From: Deltaproteobacteria bacterium
GTDB taxonomy: Bacteria > UBA10199 > JADGCS01
NCBI GenBank assembly: GCA_015228875.1
Contig: JADGCS010000023.1
Span: forward strand, 1 to 47,999
Length of the DNA: 47,999 bases
Reading direction: 5' to 3'
Part shown: one piece after another, positions 17,109-25,846 of the stretch
Layout of the letters: the number at the start of each line of letters is the position of its first letter
How positions within the stretch are numbered: position 1 is the stretch's first letter
The notes under the pieces: model-generated
The model's database searches: none
What the model was told of the DNA's origin: nothing
What the model saw: only the letters and a program-made list of their open reading frames with translations
Program-made: the position numbers and the translations under genes

Positions 17109-17756
17109 ATGGATGCAGAAAAAATGGCACAGATCCTCATGGACCTTGGTGCGGTGCTTGTGAGACCTGAAAGGCCCTTTGTGTTTGCCTCGGGGATCAA
17201 GAGCCCCATTTACTGTGATAACCGGCTTTTGATCTCGCACCCTGTGGAGAGGCGGGCCGTTGTCGATGGATTTCTTTACCTGCTGCACGACCACACCATC
17301 CAGTTTGATACCGTGTCGGGGACCGCTACAGCGGGGATTCCCTGGGCGGCGTGGATAGCACATGCGACAGACAAACCGATGATCTACGTCCGCAGGGATG
17401 CCAAGGGGCATGGCAGACAAAATAACATAGAAGGGCAGTTGCAGGCGGGCGCGCGTGTTGTGGTTATCGAGGACCTTGTGAGTTCGGGTGTCAGTTCGGT
17501 GAATACGATCGAGTCTATTCAAAAAAACGGCGGTTTTGTCACGGCGTGTCTCGCCATTTTTTCTTATCAAATGCGGACGGCGCTGCAGCGGTTTGCGGAT
17601 ATCAAGGTCCCGCTGTATGTCTTGTGTGGTTTTTCTGATCTCATCGAATACGCCTGCACCCACAGACACATGTCCCAGGATCACAAGGGCATGGTGCTGG
17701 AGTGGGCAAAGGACCCACAGGGGTGGGGTGCAAAATACGATATTTCATTATCATGA
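17109..17756 (+). CDS. pyrE: Orotate phosphoribosyltransferase
   Basis: The 215-residue enzyme joins orotate to PRPP to make OMP in pyrimidine synthesis. The PRPP loop VVVIEDLVSSG is at about residues 116-126. Other family signatures are FASGIKSPIYCDNR near residue 29 and the YVRRDAKGHG catalytic loop. The ATG follows GGGGA at good spacing. It overlaps pyrF by ATGA, so the last two steps of UMP synthesis are coupled. Confidence 0.93.
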   Translation: MDAEKMAQILMDLGAVLVRPERPFVFASGIKSPIYCDNRLLISHPVERRAVVDGFLYLLHDHTIQFDTVSGTATAGIPWAAWIAHATDKPMIYVRRDAKGHGRQNNIEGQLQAGARVVVIEDLVSSGVSSVNTIESIQKNGGFVTACLAIFSYQMRTALQRFADIKVPLYVLCGFSDLIEYACTHRHMSQDHKGMVLEWAKDPQGWGAKYDISLS

Positions 17757-18451
17757 AATCAAGCAAACTCATCATTGCCCTGGATACTCATTCTTTTCAA
17801 AAGGCACAAGAGGTTGTCGATGCCCTTATCCACTGCGTGGCCTTTTTTAAGGTTGGCAAGGAACTCTTTACCGCTGTTGGTCCCGATATTGTTCATTACA
17901 TAAAGGGAAAGGGCGGGCGCGTTTTTCTTGATCTTAAATTCCACGATATCCCTGCAACTGTGAAGTGGGCGTGTCTGGCGGCCTGTGGTTTAGGGGTCGA
18001 CATGTTGACCGTTCATGCGGGTGGCGGCTCAGACATGCTTAAGGCGGCGCACGCAGGGTGTCTCGAAGCAAAAAGACCCGATGTCATCACACTGGCTGTG
18101 ACAGTACTCACCAGTATCAACGATACCACACTCAATCGGGAGATGGCGGTCAAGGGTTTGGTACGAGATCACGTACTTCATCTTGCCAAAATAGCAAAGG
18201 CGGCTGGGATGAAGGGTGTCATTGCGTCTCCGCACGAAGCGGCTCATGTTCGCAAGGAGTGCGGCACCCATTTTATGATCGTGACCCCCGGTGTTCGTCC
18301 CGAAGGGGCCGAGCGGCATGATCAACAAAGGACAATGACCCCACTCGAAGCAGTTCGCGCCGGTGCCGACTATATTGTGATTGGGCGTCCTGTGACTCAA
18401 GCTGCCGATCCACGCCGAGCGGCAGAAAAAATTCTGGATAGTATCAATTAA
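17753..18451 (+). CDS. pyrF: Orotidine 5'-phosphate decarboxylase
   Basis: The 232-residue TIM-barrel enzyme turns OMP into UMP. It starts SSKLIIALDT and carries the catalytic FLDLKFHDIP motif, then VTPGVRPEGA and a GADYIVIGRP phosphate site. The ATG at 17753 (MKSSKLIIALD) is chosen over an earlier in-frame codon because the family begins there and because it gives an ATGA overlap with pyrE. The gene ends 28 bp from a convergent phosphoesterase. Confidence 0.93.
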   Translation: MKSSKLIIALDTHSFQKAQEVVDALIHCVAFFKVGKELFTAVGPDIVHYIKGKGGRVFLDLKFHDIPATVKWACLAACGLGVDMLTVHAGGGSDMLKAAHAGCLEAKRPDVITLAVTVLTSINDTTLNREMAVKGLVRDHVLHLAKIAKAAGMKGVIASPHEAAHVRKECGTHFMIVTPGVRPEGAERHDQQRTMTPLEAVRAGADYIVIGRPVTQAADPRRAAEKILDSIN

Positions 18452-18479
18452 ATGTCGCGCTTGCTTTGCGATGAAGCTT

Positions 18480-18977
18480 TTATGCTCGATGTGGGTGTGG
18501 GGCTGGCTGCAAGGGTTTTATTTGGGTTGTGAGTTCACCCCCGTTAAGACGCAACAAGGCGACAGTTCCGGGAGAGTCTTTGCGTCCCGCCGTGCCTGGA
18601 TTAATAAAAAGAACATCGTTGTTTTTTTGCACGAGCTGCTGGTGGGTGTGGCCCGAGATGACGGCCTTGATGTCGCTTGTGATCTGGTTGTGTGGGAGTG
18701 TGTCAAGATCGTGCAGGGCAAACAGCGTGATGGGACCAACGGTTATTTTTTTTATGGGTGGGAGATGCGCGGCCCATATGTCTGTGTTGCCTCTCACGGC
18801 ATGGACGGGGGCGATTGTTTCTAGTTCTGTGAGTATGGACGGATCCCCGATATCACCCGCGTGTATGATGCAGTGGACATCTTTGAAGACCGTAAAGACC
18901 TGCGGGTTAAGGTACCCGTGTGTGTCCGAGATAATGCCGATGAGAAATGCGCCGCTGTCTTGATTGTTTGTGTTCAT
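18480..18977 (-). CDS. YfcE/MJ0936-type metallophosphoesterase
   Basis: The 165-residue protein has the calcineurin-like motifs in order: IISDTHG, HAGDIGD, VRGNTD and ISGHTHQ, then FINPGTAG. These bind two metal ions, usually Mn, for phosphodiester hydrolysis. Start MNTNN at 18977 is preferred; another Met lies four codons upstream. The physiological substrate cannot be told from sequence. The gene is on its own, convergent with pyrF. Confidence 0.88.
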   Translation of the reverse strand: MNTNNQDSGAFLIGIISDTHGYLNPQVFTVFKDVHCIIHAGDIGDPSILTELETIAPVHAVRGNTDIWAAHLPPIKKITVGPITLFALHDLDTLPHNQITSDIKAVISGHTHQQLVQKNNDVLFINPGTAGRKDSPGTVALLRLNGGELTTQIKPLQPAPHPHRA

Positions 18978-19070
18978 GTTTCCTGCCAATGCGACAGGCC
19001 CCTGTGTGTGTCAAAGGAAAAGACGGATTATTTTCATGACAAGACGGTGTGAATTATTTATGAGGGGCTT

Positions 19071-19739
19071 ATGTGTTCACCCGAAACAATCCAAAACTGC
19101 CTTAAACCCACCTGGTATATAGACTGCGATCACCCCGAGATCAAAAAATACAATCAGACCCATTTACAGGGGACGGGGAGCGCAGAAGAAAAGGCCGTCA
19201 AACTTTTTTACCTTGTCCGGGATGGGTGGCCCTACAATCCCTACAGTATCAACATGGGCAAACACCATTTTAAGGCCAGCAACATTTTAATGCAGCAGTT
19301 TAGCTTTTGTATTCCAAAGGCGGTGCTGCTGGCGGCGCTTGCGAGGGAACAGGGCATTCCCAGCCGTCTTGGTTTTGCCGATGTCCGCAATCATCTCAGC
19401 ACGCAGAGGTTTAGGGAGTTAATGAAAAGTGATATTTATATTTATCATGGTTATACCGAACTCTATCTTCATGACAGATGGGTCAAGGTGACCACGGCGT
19501 TTAACAAATCATTGTGCAACAAATTTGGGGTCCGGCCCCTCGAGTTTGACGGCAGGTCCGATTCTATTTTTCACGAGTACGACACGCAGGGACGCAGGCA
19601 TATGGAATACGTGAGAGAGAGGGGGAGTTATAACGATCTCCCTTATGAAGAAATTTATCAGACATTTAAAAAACATTACCCCGATGTTTTTAAATTCTTT
19701 GAAAACGGCGGCGGGGGCAATTTTGAAAATGAGGTCTGA
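19071..19739 (+). CDS. Transglutaminase-like cysteine protein
   Basis: The 222-residue protein carries a transglutaminase-like core: Cys at about residue 80 (FSFCIPKAVLLAALAREQGIP) and His at about 125 (YHGYTELYL), with an Asp/Asn candidate in VTTAFNKSL. There is no signal peptide, so it is probably cytoplasmic. Such proteins act as proteases, amidases or cross-linkers, and the sequence does not say which. GAGGGG precedes the ATG. It converges on aat with a 9-bp gap. Confidence 0.8.
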   Translation: MCSPETIQNCLKPTWYIDCDHPEIKKYNQTHLQGTGSAEEKAVKLFYLVRDGWPYNPYSINMGKHHFKASNILMQQFSFCIPKAVLLAALAREQGIPSRLGFADVRNHLSTQRFRELMKSDIYIYHGYTELYLHDRWVKVTTAFNKSLCNKFGVRPLEFDGRSDSIFHEYDTQGRRHMEYVRERGSYNDLPYEEIYQTFKKHYPDVFKFFENGGGGNFENEV

Positions 19740-19748
19740 TGTTGGCAA

Positions 19749-20489
19749 TCAAGATGAAGGCACAAAACATGCCGCCGGTTTCTTTTTAAAGGTTTCACCC
19801 TCGACAAGATACCCCATAAATTTCTGGCGTGGGATCAACCTTGCCCCAAGGGTCATGATGTGTTTTGATTCAACCTGACAATCAAGGATGAGAAATTTAT
19901 TTTCTTCAAGCTTTTTGCAGAGCCAGAGCAGGGCAAGTTTTGAAGTGTTTGGTTTGAGACTGAACATGGACTCTCCAAAAAAAATCCGTCCCATGGCAAT
20001 CCCATACATCCCGCCAACGAGGTTCTTGTTTTGATCCCACACCTCTACCGAATGGGCATAACCCATCGTGTGCAGGGTGCAGTAGGCGTTTTTTATCTCG
20101 TTTGTGATCCAGGTCCCCTTTTGCCTCTTTCGGGGTGCCTTGGCGCAGCTTGTGATCACATTTTCAAAATCATTATTAATTGTAACAACATACGTATAAT
20201 CGCGGTGTAATGACAAAATAGGTGTATTATATTTATGACAGTTTTTTTTAATTAAACGACAGATCTTCCTTGATATATGCAGTTCTTCGGGTAATATAAC
20301 GGCCCGCGGATTGGGGTGCCACCAGAGCAGGGGGTCGTCTTGGGAGCACCACGGGAAGATCCCTTTTGAATATGCATCGATAAGTGTCTCTGGATGAAGG
20401 TTTCCTCCAAGGGCCAGGAGCCCCTCGGAGGTCGTATTAAAATCATCTGGAAACACCAAGGGCAGGTCAGTCTCGGGGAGCAGAAACAT
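19749..20489 (-). CDS. aat: Leucyl/phenylalanyl-tRNA-protein transferase
   Basis: The protein of about 246 residues adds Leu or Phe to N-terminal Arg/Lys of proteins in the bacterial N-degron pathway. Family signatures are GLLALGGNL, AYSKGIFPWCS, LLWWHPNPRAV and SVEVWD...LVGGMYGIAMGRIFFGESMF. The start is uncertain: MFLLPETDLPLVFP at 20489 fits the family, and further in-frame initiators lie at 20501 and 20525. No good ribosome site separates them. Confidence 0.9.
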   Translation of the reverse strand: MFLLPETDLPLVFPDDFNTTSEGLLALGGNLHPETLIDAYSKGIFPWCSQDDPLLWWHPNPRAVILPEELHISRKICRLIKKNCHKYNTPILSLHRDYTYVVTINNDFENVITSCAKAPRKRQKGTWITNEIKNAYCTLHTMGYAHSVEVWDQNKNLVGGMYGIAMGRIFFGESMFSLKPNTSKLALLWLCKKLEENKFLILDCQVESKHIMTLGARLIPRQKFMGYLVEGETFKKKPAACFVPSS

Positions 20490-20525
20490 AAAAGGGATCA
20501 TAAAAGGTATGGTGATTATATTCAA

Positions 20526-20838
20526 TAATATTCAAATGGTTCTTTACAAACCCTGCTTTTGATGGACCGTGACGTGGTCAGGGATGCGGCTGCAGCGAGA
20601 AGAATCTCATTTTTGGGAATGAAGTCTCAAAAATGAAACAGTGGTGAGACTCTTTGCCTCGATGTGGGGAGAATAATCTACGTTATTTCTTGTTCTAGAT
20701 TCTCCGTTTGTCCGATAATCTTTTTTTTCAATTATGAGTCAATCACCAGGTTATATATTTATTAATAAAATCAATACGATACATTCCTCTCTTGCGGAGC
20801 GAAGGTTTTTTTAAAAAAAAAATAATTTTGCAAAAAGA
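20526..20838. other. Intergenic region before the T3S sigma-factor gene
   Basis: No gene is seen. A TTTTTTTAAAAAAAAAA tract lies at about 20810-20823, just upstream of the sigma-54-like promoter. It could bend DNA or favour an IHF-like architecture. Confidence 0.4.
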
Positions 20839-20855
20839 TGGCATGGTCTGTGCTT
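20839..20855 (+). promoter_or_regulatory. Probable sigma-54 (RpoN) promoter
   Basis: TGGCATGGTCTGTGCTT has the invariant GG (20840-20841) and GC (20852-20853) separated by 10 nt and matches TGGCACG-N4-TTGCW at most positions. Transcription would begin near 20865, 30 nt before the chosen ATG. Confidence 0.6.
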
Positions 20856-20894
20856 ACATAAATTATGTCACAACAACAAAAAGGAGTCATTTCC

Positions 20895-21692
20895 ATGCAA
20901 GCGAACCTACAACATAACACAAAGAAAAAAGGTCCAAAGGCAGAGGTTGCGTCTGTCAACAAGCGCACCCTTAACGAACCTCGAGTAGAAATGATTCAGG
21001 AAAACTCAGATGAGGTGCGGGATCAACTTATTGAGAAATATTTACCCTACGCGACATCTATCGCCACAAAGATGGCCCGCCAATTGCCGTCTGGTGTTGA
21101 TTACGACGATGTGCTTTGTAATGCCAGGCTGGGGCTCTTGGAGGCCGCAAAACGATACGACGCAAAATACGGTGTCGAGTTTCGCACCTTTGCTTATTAC
21201 AGGATTAAAGGTGCTATTTATGACGGGTTGAGAAAAACGGGATGGATTCCAAGATCCTTGTATTCCCGGATCAAGTTTGAGCAGGCCGCCAATGATTACC
21301 TTGAAGCCAATGCAAACAGGGTAGACAGCCGCACAGAATTTTATAAAAGAGAACTGGCCGAGATTAACGATGCGGTCAATTCGGTGGCGTCCATTTATGT
21401 CATGAGTGTTGACGGCCTTGAAGATTTTGAACTCGAAGATACCGAGGCCAAAAAGGCCATCGAAGAAAGGGCGGAGTTTCAGAAAATCAAAGAAAAAGTT
21501 TGCGATGCCATTGAGAGCCTGCCCGATAAAGAAAGAAAACTGATCAAAATGTATTATTTTCAAAACAAAACTCTCGAAGAAATAGGAGAACAACTGGATT
21601 TGTCAAAGTCCTGGACATCAAGGCTGCATGCCAGGGGGCTCGAGCTGCTCTACAGAAAGATCAGTTCCATGGGCAAGGACACTTTGTCGTAA
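20895..21692 (+). CDS. FliA/WhiG-family alternative sigma factor
   Basis: The 265-residue sigma-70-family protein has region 2 (LPYATSIATKMARQLP, then FRTFAYYRIKGAIYDGLR), a FliA-like region 3 (WIPRSLYSRI) and region 4 helix-turn-helix (KTLEEIGEQLDLSKSWTSRLHARGL). Lack of region 1.1 and the AIYDGLRK...WIPRS pattern place it with sigma-28. Start 20895 is preferred over an ATG at 20865 because AAAGGAG precedes it and the sigma-54-like promoter would initiate near 20865. It heads the T3S operon. A sigma-28-like motif occurs upstream of five other genes in the window, so these are its likely regulon. Confidence 0.92.
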   Translation: MQANLQHNTKKKGPKAEVASVNKRTLNEPRVEMIQENSDEVRDQLIEKYLPYATSIATKMARQLPSGVDYDDVLCNARLGLLEAAKRYDAKYGVEFRTFAYYRIKGAIYDGLRKTGWIPRSLYSRIKFEQAANDYLEANANRVDSRTEFYKRELAEINDAVNSVASIYVMSVDGLEDFELEDTEAKKAIEERAEFQKIKEKVCDAIESLPDKERKLIKMYYFQNKTLEEIGEQLDLSKSWTSRLHARGLELLYRKISSMGKDTLS

Positions 21693-21710
21693 AATCCGGT
21701 CAAAAACTTT

Positions 21711-22211
21711 ATGACAGACATGATCATTAAAAATCTTAACAGCCGTTTTGCCGAGAAGATTTCCAATACCAGACCCGCCGTGACGCCGCAGGGTGATTTT
21801 GGTGGTGGGGTTTCAAAGTTTGACCAGGTCTTAAGTGAAAAGCGTGATAACAAATTACTGGACAAGCTGTCGGCAACGATTATTGATGAACAGGCGACAG
21901 GAAACAAGATGGAGGTCTTTAAGGCTGATGATATAAAAATCAATATTCAAGAAGGCGAGTTCGCCCAAACGACCACTTTTGACGGCAAAGACATTGTTTC
22001 CAATTTATTTTCCACGATCAATAACGATACCAGCAAAATGGATTCGATCATCGAGGTTCTCTCGGCATCCGACACAAAGCTGTCTCGTCGCCAGTTGCTG
22101 GCGTATCAGGCCAGCATAGGGACACTCACCATCAACACAGACATGTTCTCCAAACTTGCGCAGACCCTTTCCCAGAACATTAACACCGTCTTGCAGACCA
22201 ATATGGGTTAA
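21711..22211 (+). CDS. Putative T3S inner-rod protein (SctI-like)
   Basis: The 166-residue soluble protein has a low-complexity N-terminal part and a C-terminal amphipathic segment (LLAYQASIGTLTINTDMFSKLAQTLS and the following QNINTVLQ). This resembles the C terminus of SctI/YscI/PrgJ inner-rod proteins, which end in a helix-forming region with Leu/Gln heptads. Position between the sigma factor and FliG-like gene suits a FliE- or SctI-type component. The assignment rests on pattern and neighbours only. Its stop overlaps the start of a 26-codon reading frame (TAATG). Confidence 0.5.
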   Translation: MTDMIIKNLNSRFAEKISNTRPAVTPQGDFGGGVSKFDQVLSEKRDNKLLDKLSATIIDEQATGNKMEVFKADDIKINIQEGEFAQTTTFDGKDIVSNLFSTINNDTSKMDSIIEVLSASDTKLSRRQLLAYQASIGTLTINTDMFSKLAQTLSQNINTVLQTNMG

Positions 22212-22291
22212 TGCCTCTGCGTGAGTCCAGTTTTAAAAGGATCGACATGCCGTCCAAAAAAACGGTTTCCTATTTTACAGAAAAGGGATAA
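22211..22291 (+). CDS. Possible 26-residue small protein
   Basis: The frame MPLRESSFKRIDMPSKKTV... starts at an ATG that overlaps the previous stop (TAATG) and ends 12 bp before the FliG-like gene. An internal ATG at 22247 has an AAAAGGA ribosome site. The peptide is basic with no membrane segment. It could be real or merely a coupling leader. Confidence 0.3.
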   Translation: MPLRESSFKRIDMPSKKTVSYFTEKG

Positions 22292-22303
22292 ACTCCGTTC
22301 AAA

Positions 22304-23257
22304 ATGAATCTCGACACCCGACAAAAGGCCTTTTTTCTGTTTACGGTGAGACTGCGTACAAAACAGGCTGATCAGCTCTTAAAATGGCTTCCCCAAAAAG
22401 AATCCGCCGAGATGCTGGCAAGGTTTAAGGAGCTTAAAGAACATGATGAAGAGACCATCAAGTCTGTGGCTGTTTCGGAGTTAAGACGCCTTGCCAAACC
22501 AAAGAGCCTCAATTATCTGTCCGAGGTGCATGACGACTGGATCGTCTCTTTTTTAAAAAAAGAATCTCCGGAGATGATTGCCACGGTGCTTCGGTATCTG
22601 CCCGCCGAAAGAGTGGATGCGATCCTGCAAGCCTTTCCCCCCGAAATACTGGACAGACTGCCCCAGATTGCCGATGCTTATTCGGTACCGCAGGTTCTGG
22701 TGGATCTGCTCAAACAGCGTTTTGAAAATTTGTTTGTGGTCAACAAGGATTATCATTCAAGCAATGATTTTGAGTTTGAACACTTTTGTCTGCTTAACGT
22801 GGAGCAGATGGCCCAGGTTTTTCTCGAAATAGGCTATTACGAGATTGCCCTGGCCCTTAAGACTGTCCCACGGCAGGCCAGGGACAAGGTGATGGCCAGG
22901 CTTTTGCAAAGGGACAAGCAGAGGGTTGCGCTGTATCTGGATTCTGATCAGGGTGTCTCTGTCCAGAGAATCAAAAAGGCCCAGATTCATTTGTTAAGCA
23001 GGGATATCGGGACAGACAATCCCGCAGATTTTATTGAGGGACTTGGATTTCTGGTCTTTGCGAGGGCTGTGCTTCCGAAGGATCTCGACGATTTTGACAT
23101 CATCATGAGAAAAATGCCCCTTAAGAAGGCGCGGTTGCTGCAGACATCCATCAACGAACACATACAGCAGAATTCTGAGGCCAGTGTCCTGCTTTTTCGC
23201 GAGGATGTGTTAAAGGCTGCCAAAGTTGTTCTGACAAAAAAAAGACATTCCGTTTAA
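22304..23257 (+). CDS. FliG-like protein of the T3S operon
   Basis: The 317-residue helical protein contains a FliG middle-domain-like repeat (ESPEMIATVLRYLPAERVDAILQAFPPEILDRLPQIA) at about residues 86-125. The C-terminal third has helical ARM-like segments. In flagella FliG joins the MS ring to the C ring and carries torque residues. I see no clear match to the charged torque helix. Injectisomes use the shorter SctK here, so a FliG-like protein beside an injectisome-like gate is unusual. Gene order (before FliH, FliI, FliJ, FliK homologues) is that of flagellar operons. Confidence 0.7.
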   Translation: MNLDTRQKAFFLFTVRLRTKQADQLLKWLPQKESAEMLARFKELKEHDEETIKSVAVSELRRLAKPKSLNYLSEVHDDWIVSFLKKESPEMIATVLRYLPAERVDAILQAFPPEILDRLPQIADAYSVPQVLVDLLKQRFENLFVVNKDYHSSNDFEFEHFCLLNVEQMAQVFLEIGYYEIALALKTVPRQARDKVMARLLQRDKQRVALYLDSDQGVSVQRIKKAQIHLLSRDIGTDNPADFIEGLGFLVFARAVLPKDLDDFDIIMRKMPLKKARLLQTSINEHIQQNSEASVLLFREDVLKAAKVVLTKKRHSV

Positions 23258-23268
23258 AATGAGTTGCC

Positions 23269-23964
23269 ATGAATAATGAAAACCCAAAAATAATAAAAAA
23301 AGAAGATATAGACGATCAACTGAGTCTCGACGACCGCCTGCAGATTGAGGATGGACACTCCTCGCAGCCTTCCTTAAGCAGCAAGGTGGTCAATGATGAA
23401 GAAGTCGCCGCCCTTGAGACGGCAAAGGGGGTCATTGCAGAGGCAGAAAAACAGGCCGAAGAGATTCGCAGCAAGGCAAGGTCTCTGCTCTTGCAGGTTG
23501 AACAAAAAATACAAGCGTCGCGCGAGAAGGGTTTTTTGCAGGGTCGTGAAGAAGGTTACGCAAAGATGACAGAAGAACTCACCAGAATTCAGAGAGATAA
23601 TCAGGAGGTACTTAACCAGATCGAACGTGAAGGCGTCAGTCTTGTTTATGAGATTGCCCAGAAGATCATTGGTGAGTCTATACAGACCTCCGCAGACGCG
23701 CTTGTCGGGATGATCAGGCAGGCCCTGTTGTCGTCGATGGGAAAAGAACTCACAGTGTATGTTAATCCGGTAGATCTGGAGCGGATCAAAGATCAGGAGA
23801 GCAAACTCATCTCTGTCCTGCAGGCCGTGCAGACCCTGCACATCAAGGCGAGCGAAAACATCAAGCCCGGCGGCTGTATTGTCGATTCAGAACTTGGCTC
23901 CATCGATGCCAGTCTGGATCTGCAGATGGAGGCCATTAAAAGGGCATTGGAGATATCACCATGA
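23269..23964 (+). CDS. sctL: T3S stator protein (SctL/FliH family)
   Basis: The 231-residue protein has a charged N terminus, a long coiled coil (ALETAKGVIAEAEKQAEEIR) at about residues 48-115 with FLQGREEGYAK, and a V-ATPase E-like C-terminal domain (LVYEIAQKIIGESI, LTVYVNPVDLERIKD, GGCIVDSELGSIDASLDLQ). Such proteins link the ATPase to the C ring and restrain its activity. The stop overlaps the ATPase start by ATGA. Confidence 0.87.
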   Translation: MNNENPKIIKKEDIDDQLSLDDRLQIEDGHSSQPSLSSKVVNDEEVAALETAKGVIAEAEKQAEEIRSKARSLLLQVEQKIQASREKGFLQGREEGYAKMTEELTRIQRDNQEVLNQIEREGVSLVYEIAQKIIGESIQTSADALVGMIRQALLSSMGKELTVYVNPVDLERIKDQESKLISVLQAVQTLHIKASENIKPGGCIVDSELGSIDASLDLQMEAIKRALEISP

Positions 23965-25289
23965 CCACTGTGCCGGAGATCAGCTTTAAACATTATCGCG
24001 AGAAGGTGAGAAAGGCGCAGATCTATCTGATCAAGGGCAAGGTCAAGGAACTGACAGGCCTTATTGTCAAGGCGGTGGTTCCCAATGTCCGCGTGGGAGA
24101 GCTGTGTTATATTCATATCCACAACATCGATAAAATGCTTAAAGCCGAGGTGGTTGGTTTTAAAGACAAGGACGTTCTGTTGATGCCGCTGGGAGACCTC
24201 GAAGGCATTGGCCCAGGCAATGACGTTCTTCCAACCGGTGACTGTCTCAAAGTCCCAGTGGGTGAGGGTTTGCTGGGGAGAATCCTTAATGGTCTTGGTG
24301 AGCCGGTGGAAGCAGAAAAAAAAGGCCCCATTGCATGCGACACATATTATCCCGTGCATAATTCGCCGCCGGATCCTTTGCGCCGCAGAAGGATTACAAA
24401 ACCCATTTCTGTGGGTGTCAAGGCGATCGATGCTGTTCTCACTACCGGAGAAGGGCAGAGGGTTGGCCTGTTTGCGGCTGCCGGTGTTGGCAAGTCAACA
24501 CTGATGGGGATGATTGCTCGCAATACCGAGGCCGAGATCAACGTCATCTGTCTGGTGGGTGAACGAGGGCGCGAGCTGCGCGACTTCCTGGAACAGGACC
24601 TTGGCGATGAGGGTCTTAAACGATCTGTGGTGGTGTGTTCCACATCAGATCAGCCGTCCCTTGTCAGGGCCAAAGCGGCTTACGTGGCGACTGCCATTGC
24701 CGAATACTTTAGGGACCAGGGGAAAAAAGTTCTTTTCATGCTCGATTCGATCACGCGTTTTGCGCGTGCCCTGCGCGAGATTGGTCTGGCAGTGGGAGAA
24801 CCGCCTGCGAGACAGGGGTTCACCCCGTCTGTTTTCTCAACACTGCCGAGACTATTGGAGAGGACCGGCAATTCAGACAAAGGTTCCATTACTGCCTTTT
24901 ACACTGTGCTTGTTGAGGGAGATGATATGAACGAACCTGTGGCCGATGAGGTTCGTTCCATTCTTGACGGGCACATTGTCATGAGCCGCGCCCTTGCGAA
25001 TCAGGGGCATTACCCCGCCATTAATGTCTCCGAGTCTGTCTCCAGGGTGATGACCAATATCATCAACGAAGATCACAAACACGCAGCAGCAAAGTTAAAA
25101 GAAGTTGTCGCTCATTACGAAAAAGAGAGGGACTTGATACTCATCGGGGCTTATGAGTCCGGCAGTAATCCCAATGTCGATTACGCCATCGAGATGATCG
25201 AGGCGGTCAACGATTTTTTAAAACAGTCGGTGGATCAGAAAGTAGAACTTGTGGAGGCCGTGGATCAACTGATCACGTTGTTTGAGTAA
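23961..25289 (+). CDS. sctN: T3S ATPase (SctN/FliI family)
   Basis: The 442-residue F1-beta-like ATPase has Walker A AAAGVGKST at about residue 172, GERGRELRDFLE, Walker B LFMLDSITRFARALREIGLA at about 258 and ARQGFTPSVFSTLPRLLER, the signature of T3S ATPases. It unfolds and releases substrates at the export gate in the cytoplasm. Length matches the family. It is coupled to SctL by an ATGA overlap and followed after 9 bp by the stalk protein. Motifs alone do not separate SctN from FliI. Confidence 0.95.
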   Translation: MTTVPEISFKHYREKVRKAQIYLIKGKVKELTGLIVKAVVPNVRVGELCYIHIHNIDKMLKAEVVGFKDKDVLLMPLGDLEGIGPGNDVLPTGDCLKVPVGEGLLGRILNGLGEPVEAEKKGPIACDTYYPVHNSPPDPLRRRRITKPISVGVKAIDAVLTTGEGQRVGLFAAAGVGKSTLMGMIARNTEAEINVICLVGERGRELRDFLEQDLGDEGLKRSVVVCSTSDQPSLVRAKAAYVATAIAEYFRDQGKKVLFMLDSITRFARALREIGLAVGEPPARQGFTPSVFSTLPRLLERTGNSDKGSITAFYTVLVEGDDMNEPVADEVRSILDGHIVMSRALANQGHYPAINVSESVSRVMTNIINEDHKHAAAKLKEVVAHYEKERDLILIGAYESGSNPNVDYAIEMIEAVNDFLKQSVDQKVELVEAVDQLITLFE

Positions 25290-25298
25290 AGGAAACAC

Positions 25299-25799
25299 TT
25301 GGCCAAGAAACCAAAATACAGACTCCAGGTCTTGCTGGTGATCAAGGAAAGGGCCAAAAGGGCCCGCGAGATCGCACTGGCAAAGGCCATCAAAAAACTA
25401 AAAGAAGAACAGGAAAAACTGGAGGTTCTTAAAAAAGAAAAAAAGAAAATAGAAGAACATATTGCCAAAGAAAAACAGGAGATGCGGGCCAAGGTGGCGA
25501 CGGGCGAGGCAAGAATAAAAGACCCTCAGCTTCACTTGAGTTACATCAGAAAACTCGAGGAAGACCTTGAGGCAAAAGAGAGAGAGATCGAAGAACAGAA
25601 AAAAGAGATCAAACGGGCGGAAAAACATCTGCAGAAGTGCCGCAGTGATTACATCCTGGCGGCACAGGAACACAACATGATGGTGAAACACAAGGAGCTT
25701 TGGGAGAAGAAAATGCAGCATGAGCTCAACATCACCGAAAACAAGCTTATGAATGAGTTGGGCAATGTGATTCACCAGATGAACAAGTTACGAGCTTGA
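25299..25799 (+). CDS. sctO: T3S stalk coiled-coil protein (SctO/FliJ family)
   Basis: The 166-residue protein is nearly all coiled coil rich in Lys and Glu (residues 10-150). Such proteins act as a central stalk in the ATPase hexamer. The start is a TTG at 25299 behind AAAGGAA; no ATG gives a similar fit. Identity rests on position after the ATPase, size and coiled-coil form rather than specific motifs. Confidence 0.75.
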   Translation: MAKKPKYRLQVLLVIKERAKRAREIALAKAIKKLKEEQEKLEVLKKEKKKIEEHIAKEKQEMRAKVATGEARIKDPQLHLSYIRKLEEDLEAKEREIEEQKKEIKRAEKHLQKCRSDYILAAQEHNMMVKHKELWEKKMQHELNITENKLMNELGNVIHQMNKLRA

Positions 25800-25846
25800 T
25801 TGATACGCCATTGAATTTATGTATAAGAATTTAAAATGAGGTGAGT

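Noticed and set aside
20865..20894. ATG at 20865 as the sigma-factor start
   Set aside because: It would coincide with the predicted transcription start and has no ribosome site; AAAGGAG precedes the ATG at 20895.
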